Origin: Leucosporidium creatinivorum
Lineage: Eukaryota; Basidiomycota; Microbotryomycetes; Leucosporidiales; Leucosporidiaceae
Direction: 5' to 3'
Assembly (NCBI GenBank): GCA_001600635.1
Contig: BCKL01000031.1
Span: forward strand, 1-64,000
DNA length: 64,000 nucleotides
Shown here: positions 12,009-21,591 of the stretch, one piece after another
Numbering within the stretch: position 1 is the first letter of the stretch
How the letters are laid out: every line of letters starts with the position of its first letter
Notes under the pieces: generated by a model
Seen by the model: the letters and a program-made list of their open reading frames with translations, nothing else
Told to the model about the DNA's origin: nothing
Databases searched by the model: none
Made by a program: the position numbers and the translations under genes

Positions 12009-12819
12009 CTAGTGAATTGACTTGGCCGGCAGCGACTCGCCGTTGATCACGACCGGCTTCGCAGGCAAGAGAACGTAGACCATGCCTGGCGAGAGGTATA
12101 GAAAGTCAGTTCCGGATTTTCCGACTTTGACTAAGCAACTAGGGCCACAAGCTGGCGGGAATGAGAACACGTAGTAGTTGAGCGACTCACGAGCCCACTC
12201 GGTTTCGCTTGGGTTGATCCATGCATGGTCGGTTCCACGCTGTACAACGACATCCCCGGGCTTCACAGGGGTCTTTGATCCGTCCGGAAGCGAGAGCTGA
12301 GAGAGCGAGGCGAATCAGTACCGCTCGTCGAGGCCTGGGACTGCGCCGAGCAGCTCGACTTACCTCGAGTTCTCCGAAGAGAACGAAGCCGTAGTCGAGG
12401 GAGATGGTGCGGTGCATGGGACTGATGTGCTTGGGAGGCATGTCGACATAGCGTACGACGGAGCCGGCTGCACGAGCGTTCGGCGTTAGCAGAGGGCGAG
12501 GAGCAGCGCCGAAGCCATCGCCGAGACTCGCCGTCGTTGGTCAGCTCGCCAATGGGAAGAGTCCTGCCGTCAACAGTCTGAAATAGCACAATGCCAAGTC
12601 AGCATCCGATCAAGCCTGAGAGCAAGAATGGCTGAAGCTCACTGTCTGGCAATCCGCCGGGCTCGAATCGGTCACCCAAGCGAGGCCGAAGCTNACGCCG
12701 TCGGTGAATCCTGGAGGCGACTTGTTAGGAACCTCCTCATCCATCCACACCTTGGCGTTGCCTTGCTCGTCGTGCGAGGTCACGACTCGTCGAATCACGG
12801 GAAGAGGGTTGATAGGCAT
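12009..12819 (-). CDS. Small single-domain cupin protein
   Basis: About 170 aa in five exons, starting MPINPLPVIRRVVTSHDEQG. A second ATG-like start 54 bp upstream is less likely because homologous cupins begin close to the RRVVT motif. A beta-barrel cupin core is visible: PPKHISPMHRTISLDYGFVL (His residues of cupin motif 1), PVKPGDVVVQRGTDHAWIN (motif 2, with the last metal His) and MVYVLLPAKPVVING at the end. Such proteins often accompany oxygenases and act as small metal-dependent dioxygenases, isomerases or binding proteins. It is divergent from CocE-type hydrolase 1 over a 253-bp promoter. One undetermined base is at 12694. Function within the pathway is unknown. Confidence 0.78.
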
Positions 12820-13072
12820 GGTGGGAGTTCGGCGATGCTGTTGATGCTGTTTCAAAAGTGGGTCGAGCGACAAGTGAGATGTATAAGGTCAAGCCTTGCT
12901 GTCAAGTCGGCTGATGTGGAGCTCAGCACCACTTCCACCCGCTGAAAGGTCGAGGTGGAGGCCGAAGCGGTGGGGTGGGCGGAGGTGGGAGGGGCCGAGG
13001 CGAGACCGCTTCGCGTTGAAATCCGTTCAGCTCTTCGTCTTTGCTCTCACCTCTAGCATTCGACAGCAACTC
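12820..13072. promoter_or_regulatory. Divergent promoter, cupin / CocE-type hydrolase 1
   Basis: 253 bp. It contains GGGCGGAGGTGGGAGGGGCC at 12977-12996, including the exact GGTGGGAGG box, about 80 bp before the + strand ATG and 165 bp before the cupin ATG. Confidence 0.5.
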
Positions 13073-15537
13073 ATGTCTCTTCCTCGCCCTACACCCGGCG
13101 CCAATGCCATCTTCACCTCTACTACGCTCGAGAACCTCATTTTCGACAAGAACGTCGATATCCCGCTCAAGGATGGAGGTGTATGCCGCGCCAACGTCTA
13201 CAAACCGCTCAAGGAGGGTCGTTACCCCGTCCTGATGACCATGGGACCCTACGGCAAGGACGTCCCCTACAGCCAATTCCACGTTAAGAGCTTCAGAGAG
13301 ATCCCCGACGAGCAAAAGGGACCGCTTTCGGCTTGGGAGACTCCTCACCCTGATGTGAGTGTTCTGTAGTATCTTCTAAGGAGCGGCGAGCGTCGTTTGT
13401 CTCGCTACAGCGTGGCAAACGCTCGTTCTCGGCGCCAGCTCTCTTCGGGTTCTTCCTTTGCTCCTCCTGACGTCCCCCCTCCGTTCAACAGTACTGGGTC
13501 TCGCAAGGATACATCGTCGTCCGCATTGACGAGCGTGGAAACGGCTCCTCGCCCGGCTACCTCAACACCATGTCGGCTTCCACTTCGAGCGANTTCGCCG
13601 AGTGTGTCGAGTGGGCGGCGGAGCAGTCGTGGTGCACCGGCAAAGTCGGTCTTCTCGGGATCTCCTACTATGGCGGAACGCAATGGCGTGTAGCGGCTCG
13701 CAAGCCGAAGGGACTGACTTGCATCCTCCCTTGGGAAGGTGAGCGCCGGGCGCCAAGCTGTTCTCGCTGCGATTTCGAAGTCTTCGCTGATCATCTCTCT
13801 ACTAAATAGGCATGACCGACTACTACCGCGATCGCTGCCGTCAAGGAGGTATCCTCGGCAACAAGTTTGTGCAATTTGTAAGCTCTTCTCGCTGCTCGGC
13901 GATGGCACTTCGAGAGGCATGCTTCCTTTACACAATCACTGACCGATCTGCCCGCTCCCTGAAACAGTGGTGGCAAAACCAGGTCGTTTCGATGCAGTAC
14001 GGCAAAGAGCAGAAGGCCCCGCGTCGCTGGGGTAGGTCCTCTCATCCTCTTGCCCCTCTCGCCGAGCAGGAGTAGGCGAGCCATGAGCTGACCTTAACCT
14101 CNCGTTGGCGTTTCACAGGACCCAACTCGGAGATCGGAGAGCCCGTCGGTGAGCTGAGACAGCTTTCATCTCCCTCGTACGCTTCAGCTGACGCTTCTTC
14201 TCGCAGGACCCGAATGCCTCGAAGGTGTCATCGCGCCCGAGGAGCTCGAGAAGCTTCGCGCCGACCAGACCATCGACAACAAGAACAACAGTTTCCTCGA
14301 CGACCCCTACTACGCTAGCCGCACCTACGAGCTCGGCGACATCGACGTTCCCGTCCTCTCGGTCGCCAACCTCGGCGGCAACACACTCCACCTTCGCGGT
14401 AACGTCAAGGGCTACCTCGAGGCTGGCACTCCAAACAAGTGGCTCTGGTTCATCTCGGGTCGCCACGACCTTCCCTTCTTCCTCCCTCACTACGTCGCGC
14501 TTCAGAAGTCCTGTCAGTCTTTCTCCCTGCTGCTCGGCGACGACCAGCGCCGCCCCCTGCCCCCGAAGTCGGTCTGTACTGACCTTCAATCTCTCCTTTC
14601 CCTTCTCATCTACAGTCCTCGACGCTTGGCTCAAGGGAGAGGACGACCGAGGATGGACCAAGGGACCGAATCAAGGTGTCCCCGCCGTCAACGTGCTCGT
14701 GCGCAAGGGCAACCCCGGCTTCAACTCGACCGAAGCAGAGGCGACCTTCACCGACCGGCCCGAGAATTCGTGGCCCATCGAGCGCACCGAGTACACCAAG
14801 TTCCACCTCCACTCGGACCTCACCCTGCAGCCCGAGGCGCCGAAGGAGTCGACTCAGCTCAAGCTTGCGGCTCTCGGCAAGGGCGATCCTCTCCAGTTCA
14901 AGGTCACTTTCGACAAGGATACCGAGATCGCTGGACACCCTCTCGCCAACCTCGTCGTCAGCGTCGACAAGCGAGCCGATGGTTCGGCGCCGAAGGACGT
15001 CGACCTGTTCGTCACCCTGCGCCATTTAGATGCTGCTGGCAAGGNGATTTTCTACACTGGTGAGCTACAGAATTCCTCGTTGGTTCCAAGCCGAGCTCTC
15101 AGGACTGACTTGACCTTCGCCCTGCTCCTTCTCCTCCCTTCCCTTNCTCTGTTCTCCTTCCCTTCTCCCCACTCGAAGGAACCGCCGGCGACCCGGTACC
15201 CCTCGTCAAGGGATGGCTTCGTGCTTCCCTCCGCGCCATCGACACCGCCTCCCCTCGTCACCGCGCCTACCTCCCCCATCGCAACTACACCTCGACCGAC
15301 GTCTCCTTCCTCGAGCCGAACGAGCTCTACTCGCTCCTCGTCGAGATTTGGCCTACCTGCGTCGTCGTCGAGGCAGGATCGAGTATCGTCTTCGAGGTCG
15401 CTACGGGCGACACGCAGGGAGCGGCCATCTTCCTGCACAACGACGAGTCGGATCGCAGCGAGGCGACCTTTGATGGAACGAATGTGCTTCACCTCGGCGA
15501 GGGGCAGGAGAACTGGTTGCAGCTTCCTCTTGTGTAG
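13073..15537 (+). CDS. CocE/NonD-type alpha/beta hydrolase 1 (X-Pro peptidase S15 fold)
   Basis: About 640 aa in nine exons. The N-terminal hydrolase domain has the oxyanion-side strand YPVLMTMGPYGKD, then VVRIDERGNGSSPGYL and the nucleophile elbow GLLGISYYGGTQW (Ser near residue 190). The distal His is probably in SGRHDLPFFLPH. The C-terminal jelly-roll of the CocE/X-Pro family follows, from about residue 420 to the end. The family hydrolyses esters or amides of bulky substrates; bacterial CocE cleaves cocaine to ecgonine methyl ester and benzoate. I could not place the triad Asp with confidence: the aligned segment reads VANLGGNTLHLRGN. Undetermined bases lie at 13593, 14102, 15045 and 15146. 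A second member lies 2.2 kb downstream. Confidence 0.85.
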
Positions 15538-15917
15538 ATTCGTAGCGAAGTCATTGCTACATATCGTGCCATTTAATCTGGCAACCCTCAAGATCAGCTC
15601 TGCAGACCTCGGCGCGAAGCTCGGCGAAGAGAAAGAGCGAACTTCTCGAAAGGCAAAGTAGTAGTTTGCCCGATTCTGAAGGCTAACCTCGTCTTTTGTA
15701 TGGCTCAGAACACTACTCGCGACTTGTCGGCTTCGAGTTGCAACTTCTCGCAGCTTCTGTCGAGCCTCGACCCATCGCCGAAGGAAAGCGCTTGCACTTC
15801 GGCACTCACACTTCTCCTCGACGGCTCTCTACATCTCCCTCGTACCGCTAGGGTGGTCGAACAGTTAAGCGTGCAGTTACAGAACTAAGCATGCTATAAG
15901 TCGCTCCCCGCAAGCTC
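15538..15917. other. Convergent intergenic region
   Basis: 3' flanks of CocE-type hydrolase 1 and fumarylacetoacetase. No gene or clear repeat. Confidence 0.5.
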
Positions 15918-17518
15918 TCACTTCGCGGCCCTCAACTCCGACGCCGAGCGAACTTTTCCCCTCAGCTGACCAAACCCGACCTTCTCGCCCTCCTCCCCGG
16001 CCCAGGCGTTGAACACCACCNCATCTCCATCCTCGATCCAGCGACGGCTCTCTCCACTGTCCCCAACCTGCAGAGGGATCTTGCCTCCCTGGCTGAGCTC
16101 GAGCATGCAGCCGTTTGCGGGGAGAGCAGCTCCCTCGTCCACATCGCTCGAGATGGTGCCAGATCCAAGGAGGTCTCCTGTCCGAAGAGGAGCGCCAGAG
16201 TAGGTTTGCGAGGTCAGGAGTTGGGGGAAGGAGAAGAAGGCGGAGGCGAAGTCGGCGAGGGCGATGGGGTGGGCGATGGAGGGGTTGGAGGCGACTATCG
16301 AGAGGAGAGACGAGAGGAGAGTTAGCTGAGGTCGAACGAGGGGCAGAGCGGCGAAGGCGGCGAGAGCGGGAANGAACCTCGGGCGCTCGGCGATGAGAGG
16401 GAAGGGGGAATCAAGGGCCAAAAGCTGGTACTCACGATGAAGCGAGGTCTCGCAGTTGATGCTGTAGTTGGTCTTGGCGTCGGCTGCCTCGAGCAGGAAG
16501 TCGGCCTGCTCGAACGGCGTTCCCTCCAAGAGAGGCGGCTTGCCAGCTCGGAACGGCTCGAGAGCGTCGGGCATGACGACCCAAGGCGAGATGGTGGTGG
16601 CGAATGACTTGCCGTTGAAGGGGCCGAGAGGGACCATCTCGAAGGCTTGAATATCGCGAGCCGACCAGTCGTTGAGGAGGACGTAGCCGAAGATGTGAGA
16701 GGCGGCCGAGGAGGGGGTGAGGACGGTGCCGTCGTCGGTGGGAGTGCCGATGAAGCAGCCCTGTGGGTGGGAGGAGGTTAGCCCTGTATTGGAGCGTCGA
16801 GCGACAAGCCGGCGGGACCACTCACAATCTCAAACTCCCAATCGAGCGCCTTGCTCGGTCCAACTTCGACCTCGCGAGCAGCCGAGAATGCCCTCGTCTG
16901 ACCCTGAGGACGAGTAATCTCCTCCTTGATGGACACCGTTCCAGCACGACCATTGTAGGCCATGGGCAAGGTGTTCCAGCTGGGAGGCAGGGGAGTGCCC
17001 TCGCCGAAGATGGCCCGCCCGGCGCCGCGACCGTGAGCGGGGAAAACCGAGTAGTCGACAAAGTCTGGAATGGTGAGGGGAAGGTGCACTTGGATCTGGT
17101 CGAGCGAGTGGATGGCGCGAGCTCGGAGCTCGGCGTTGTCGCGAAGGGTGGCATTCGAGGCGGCGAACAGCTCTTGAATGGCGAGCCGGACTTGGGACCG
17201 AGTCGAGGCTGGGAGAGCAGCGAAATCGTTCAAAGTCGGCTGTAGTGAGTTCGGTCGAGTCAGCCCTGCTTCTGTAGCCTTTGAAAGCTCGAAGCGCACC
17301 TGATTGAAGACACAACGATGCTCGCCCTCGCTCCCTTTCAGAGCCGTCGCCAGCAGCCCTTCTCGCTCGAGCAAGGTCAAATCGACTACATAGTCGCCAT
17401 ACCGAGTAGCGCCGACTTTTTGCCCCTGTTGCTGCTGTACATTATTTACCGAGATGATGCCAAACGGCGTGTTGTTGAGCGAGAAGTGCGATTCGGCGGG
17501 AATCTCGAGCCAGGACAT
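15918..17518 (-). CDS. FAH: Fumarylacetoacetase
   Basis: About 430 aa in five exons, starting [20 protein letters not shown]. It hydrolyses fumarylacetoacetate to fumarate and acetoacetate, the last step of tyrosine/homogentisate breakdown. Active-site elements align with the mammalian enzyme: the metal Asp and catalytic His in [14 protein letters not shown], the two metal Glu in LDWEFEIGCFIG, the fourth ligand in [19 protein letters not shown] and the Lys in [25 protein letters not shown] and WIEDGDXVVFNAW complete the C-terminal lobe. All key residues are present, so it should be active or act on a close analogue. It shares a 239-bp promoter with CocE-type hydrolase 2. Whether it serves tyrosine catabolism or a cluster-specific ring-fission product is not decided by sequence. 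Undetermined bases are at 16021 and 16373. Confidence 0.92.
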
Positions 17519-17757
17519 GGTCGTTTCGTGTGGTGTGTTGGTGCAAGAGCTCCTACTCGGCTCAGACTCGGCGTGACTCGTGTGGGCTAGCTGTTCCCCC
17601 CCGCAGGGCGTCCCACTCCTCACCACTTGGGAATCTCGGCGGCGGGGGCTCGGCGGAGGTGGGCGGGAGGGAGGAGCAAGAGCCGGAGGGAGAGGTGGCC
17701 TTTCGAACGAATTGCTGCTTTGCTTCTTGCTTAGCTAGATATACCTGCTCTACAAGA
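17519..17757. promoter_or_regulatory. Divergent promoter, fumarylacetoacetase / CocE-type hydrolase 2
   Basis: 239 bp. It contains a G-rich element with GGCGGAGGTGGGCGGGAGGG at 17651-17670, a variant of the GGTGGGAGG box, followed by a more AT-rich stretch up to the + strand ATG. Confidence 0.5.
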
Positions 17758-20145
17758 ATGTCGTTCGAAATCGCTTACAAGGACATCGAGTAAGTTGCTG
17801 CACCCCTTTGAAGCGCCCCCCCTCCGCTCGGCCTTGGAGCTCACCCGTCTCTCTTCTTTCTCCTTCTCCCGCTTCTCATCTCGCTTCTACCGCTCTACAG
17901 CAAACCCGCCGTAGGAGTCAACGGATACGATGGCTTCCACCCTGGCAAGACNACCCTCCTCGAAAAGGGCTCCACTCGCGACGGCTGGGAGGGCGAGCGC
18001 ACAAAGGCTTTGGAGTCGGACATTCTCCTCGAGCACGATGTACCTTTGAAGATGCGCGATGGAGCTACTCTGTACACCGACATCTACCGTCCTGCTGANG
18101 CCAAGGGTCCCATCCCTTGCCTGTACGTCTTTCGCCCGTTGCATCTCGTCTCGCCGTCGTCGTCGCTGACCTTTGTTCTGCACCTGTTACCAATCACCTA
18201 CAACAGGGTCATGTGGTCACCTTACGGCAAGCGCTACTCGTCCATCAACATGCTTCCCGTCACGACCTGGAAGTGTGGAATCCGCTCCGAGGACCTCTCG
18301 GGATGGGAGAAGTTCGAGGGCTTGGATCCTGCTCGCTGGTGCCCTCGTGGATACGCCATCGCTAGCGTCGATATTCGCGGCTCGGGCAATTCGGACGGCA
18401 AGGTGCAGATCATGGGCGCCAAGATGGGAGAGGACGGCTACGACGTGATTGAGGAGCTGGCCAAGATGGAGTGGTGCAACGGCAACTTGGGACTCGCAGG
18501 CAACAGTGTAAGTTTGAGCTCTGTAGCTGATCGCTTTGACCGAACCCCGCTGACCTTGGCTCTCGCTATTTCTCCCTCCCCGTCCCCCTCCGGCTCTCGT
18601 TCCCGCTCGGACAGTTCTTCGCCATATCCCAGTGGCACATCGCCGCTCAACAGCCTCCTTCGCTCAAGGCCATCGCTCCCTGGGAAGGCTGCGGTGATCT
18701 CTACCGGTTCGTCTGGTTTCCTGCTCGGCGCTCCTCGAGCTCGGACTCATCTTTCGCTTCTTTCCCACAGCGAGCAATTCGCCCGAGGAGGTATCTTCGA
18801 GATTTCCAACATGGACCTCATCAACAAGCTCATCATCAAGGGTAACGAGGGAACCGAGGACTTTGCCGAGATGTGTGAGTGCTCGCTTCGCCGTCTCGTC
18901 CCGCACGGCGCTGTCGCTGACCTCCATGTTGCTCTGCAGACGACCGCCAGCCTCTTGACTCTTCTTACGTGCGTTGTCCTGTCTGGTCTTCGCTGCCAAG
19001 AGCTCTCACTGACGCCTCTCGCTTCGCAGTGGGCCGACAAGCGCGCCGACATGACGAAGATCAAGATCCCCGCCTACATCTCCGGCTCCGACTTCTCCTC
19101 CATCCACACCATGGGTTCTATTCGAGGCTTCTGGGAGTGCCAAGGACCCAAGTGGATCCGCTGGTCGGGTCGTCAGGTGCGCTCCTTCCTCCTCTCGCTC
19201 CCGTTCCTCTGTTCTCGAGTCGCTTCACTCCCTCGCCCTATGCTCACTCCTTCAACATTGGCTGACCTTCTCTCACCTCACACACAGGAATGGCACGACC
19301 TCTACGTGATCCAGGAGACCAACGAGGAGCTCATGGACTTCTTCGACCACTACCTCGCCGGCAAGGAGAACAACTTTGTCCAGGACACTCCCAAGGTCCG
19401 CTGGACTCTTCTCCAGGGAGGCGACCGCGACGCTATCGAAAACATTCCCATCGAGGACTTTCCCCTTCCCAACACCGACTACCGCGACCTCTTCCTCGGC
19501 GCCGAGGGCAAGCTCACCACCTCCTCCCCCTCCGAGGCCTCCAAGGTCTCCTACCTCTCCCGCGGTGACGGCAAGGGTGTCGTCTCGTTCGACATCAAGT
19601 TCGAGGAGAAGACCCAGCTCGTCGGTATCCCCAAGGCCATCATCTACATGTCGACCGAGGATCACAACGACATGAACGTCTACATCACCCTCAAGAAGGT
19701 CGACAAGGACGGCAACCCCCTCATGCACATGACGGTCCCTCGCGTTCGCGCCCTCGCTCCCTCCCACGCCGACATCGCCGAGAAGGATCGCACCTCCCTT
19801 CTCCTCCACCCCGGCTCCCTCGGAGTCCTCCGCGCTTCTCACCGCCACATCGACGCCGAGAAGAACGTCCACCCCAACTGGCCGTGGCACCCTCACTCCT
19901 TCGAGGAGAAGCTCACTCCCGGCGAGGTCGTTCGTCTCGAGATTGGCATCTGGGCGATGGGGTGGCAGTATGATGCTGGGGAGGGATTGAGGGTCGAGAT
20001 TGGTGGAGGGCACGATATGAACCACGAGATTCGGCATTTCACCAAGAAGTTCCCCGCCGAGCATACGCTCAACAAGGGGAACCATGTCGTTCACTTTGGA
20101 GGCGAGTACCAGAGCAAGGTCATCCTCCCCTTTGTTAGCATCTAG
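17758..20145 (+). CDS. CocE/NonD-type alpha/beta hydrolase 2 (X-Pro peptidase S15 fold)
   Basis: About 630 aa in eight exons, starting MSFEIAYKDIE. The catalytic domain shows DVPLKMRDGATLYTDIYRP, VMWSPYGKRYSS, ASVDIRGSGNSDGK and the nucleophile elbow NLGLAGNSQFF, which spans an intron. The triad Asp fits ISGSDFSSIHTMG and the His RQEWHDLY. The C-terminal jelly-roll domain runs from about residue 360 and ends VHFGGEYQSKVILPFVSI. It belongs to the same family as the hydrolase at 13,073 but is clearly diverged; unlike that protein it keeps an obvious triad Asp. No signal peptide is seen. Likely role: ester or amide hydrolysis of the cluster substrate. Undetermined bases are at 17952 and 18099. 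Confidence 0.87.
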
Positions 20146-20344
20146 TCGTCTTTTGCATTTACATCTTGGGTCTATTGTTCGCTTTCCTTGCTTCGCTTCG
20201 AGGAGAGGTCGCGAGTCATCCTCAATCTGCTCTTCGCTCTCGAGGCTCGTCGCCAAACTCAGCCCTTCAGAGCGGACGCAGCACAGAAGCTTCGATGCAG
20301 CAAGCTAGAGAGTCTCAGCAGCGATCTTTATCTCTCTCGTCTCG

Positions 20345-21591
20345 TCACCTCGAGCGTGTTGTCTCGTTCTTCCTGCGAAGGGAGAGAGGTCAGCCTCGGC
20401 GATGAAGTGAGGAGAAGAGAGCAGGCGGAGAACTCACCAGCGATCGTCTTAGCCAACAGCAGCGTGGGCCGCCACTCATGAGCTCGACTTACGGTTCTTC
20501 TTGCACCTGTGTTCCAGCGAAGGGAGGAGAGGAAGGTCAGCTCGGGGCTCGGTCAAACAGAACCCGCCGGAGACGAGAGCTCACCAGCCGCGATGACTCG
20601 GCCACGCCTCCTTCTGATGCTCCTCACCGCAGAAGTACTCCCACCCGCATCCTCCACACTTCTGCGCCCCTGCCTGCTTGCCGCAGACGCTGCAAAAGGC
20701 TCCGACAGCGACAACGGCGCCAGCGAACTCGCGAGCCATTTGCTCAGCCGGGAGTCGGTATGCATCTGGCAAGTCTGTGCGGGGTCCCTCGTCGAAATGC
20801 CGCTCTTGGACCCCGTGACGGCCGTCGCCTTCCGCCACTCGCGCCTCAATGGCCGAGCGAAGGAGGTCTCTGGCGGTGTCGGAGAAGGGAGGAAGCCTGC
20901 GGTGGTAGTCCTTGCCATCGTACTGCATCCAAGGAGCACAGCTATCGCCGTCGGTACTGAGCCCGACAGCCCTGAGGAAGTTGAGGACGAGACCGCGCTG
21001 GAAGTTCTCGGTGTTCTCCTCGAGGGAAGCGGTGGGAGCGCTCGTGTTGATCCAGTAGTCGCGGGATGGAGTTCGATTGAGGGTGATTCTGCCGTCTACC
21101 GTGTCGACCCGTATTCCTGCAGTAGAGTCGACCAGGTTGAGGCTGATCGCGCGCGAAGGGCTGCATGGGAAGACGACCTGAACGCCTGCCGCCTCAGCGA
21201 GGGGGTGGAAGGTCGCTTCGATTTTTCGGCTCGTGAAGATGATGTGGTGGTCGTGAAGGAGGACCAGCTGGATAATGCTCGACCTCGTGTCGGCGAGCCA
21301 GCGAAACTGCTCGACGTACGAGGTCAGAACGACGCCCTGCTTTGGCGTCAGGCAAACGCTCGTTCGGCGCGTGTCCTCGCAGTGAGCTACGATCATCATT
21401 TGCTCGGCGTGGGGAGCGGCGAGAATGGAGGTTTTGGGGGAGGTAGGCGAGAGCAGGGCGTAGCTCAATGGCGCGAGAGCGAGTACGCCGTTCAAGCCGC
21501 CGTAGAGTTTGACGACGTCGAGGAAGCCGATTTCTTGCGTGAGGAGAGGATCGCCTGCGTGTAACATCTGCTCCACGATATGGAGCGGCAT
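20345..21591 (-). CDS. MYND zinc-finger protein with C-terminal finger
   Basis: The main exon runs from ATG 21591 (MPLHIVEQMLHAGDP) to CAT CGC GGC TG at 20589. The C-terminus has the MYND pattern: CSVCGKQAGAQKCGGCGW, then EYFCGEEHQKEAWPSHR. The last ligand Cys is supplied by the next exon, a 14-nt piece encoding WCKKN. The best continuation is a 10-nt exon and then a final exon, giving a tail NHDRWKNETTRSR and a stop at 20345-20347. Without the second splice the protein would stop earlier, at 20476-20478 (tail RKSSS). MYND fingers bind proline-rich peptides. The 300-residue N-terminal part has no fold I recognise; similar proteins are abundant in basidiomycetes. Upstream in-frame codons lack an ATG, so an additional 5' exon is possible. 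Confidence 0.72.

Noticed and set aside
14225-15661. 478-codon open frame on the + strand
   Set aside because: It is a shifted reading of the CocE-type hydrolase 1 exons and has Ser/Thr/Arg-biased composition typical of a shadow frame.
17020-17080. Possible loss of a metal-binding Asp in fumarylacetoacetase
   Set aside because: A first alignment suggested Asp to Val, but [11 protein letters not shown] aligns residue by residue with the mammalian segment and keeps both the Asp and the catalytic His.
20509-21564. 351-codon open frame on the + strand
   Set aside because: Antisense shadow of the MYND-finger gene, whose zinc ligands support the - strand reading.
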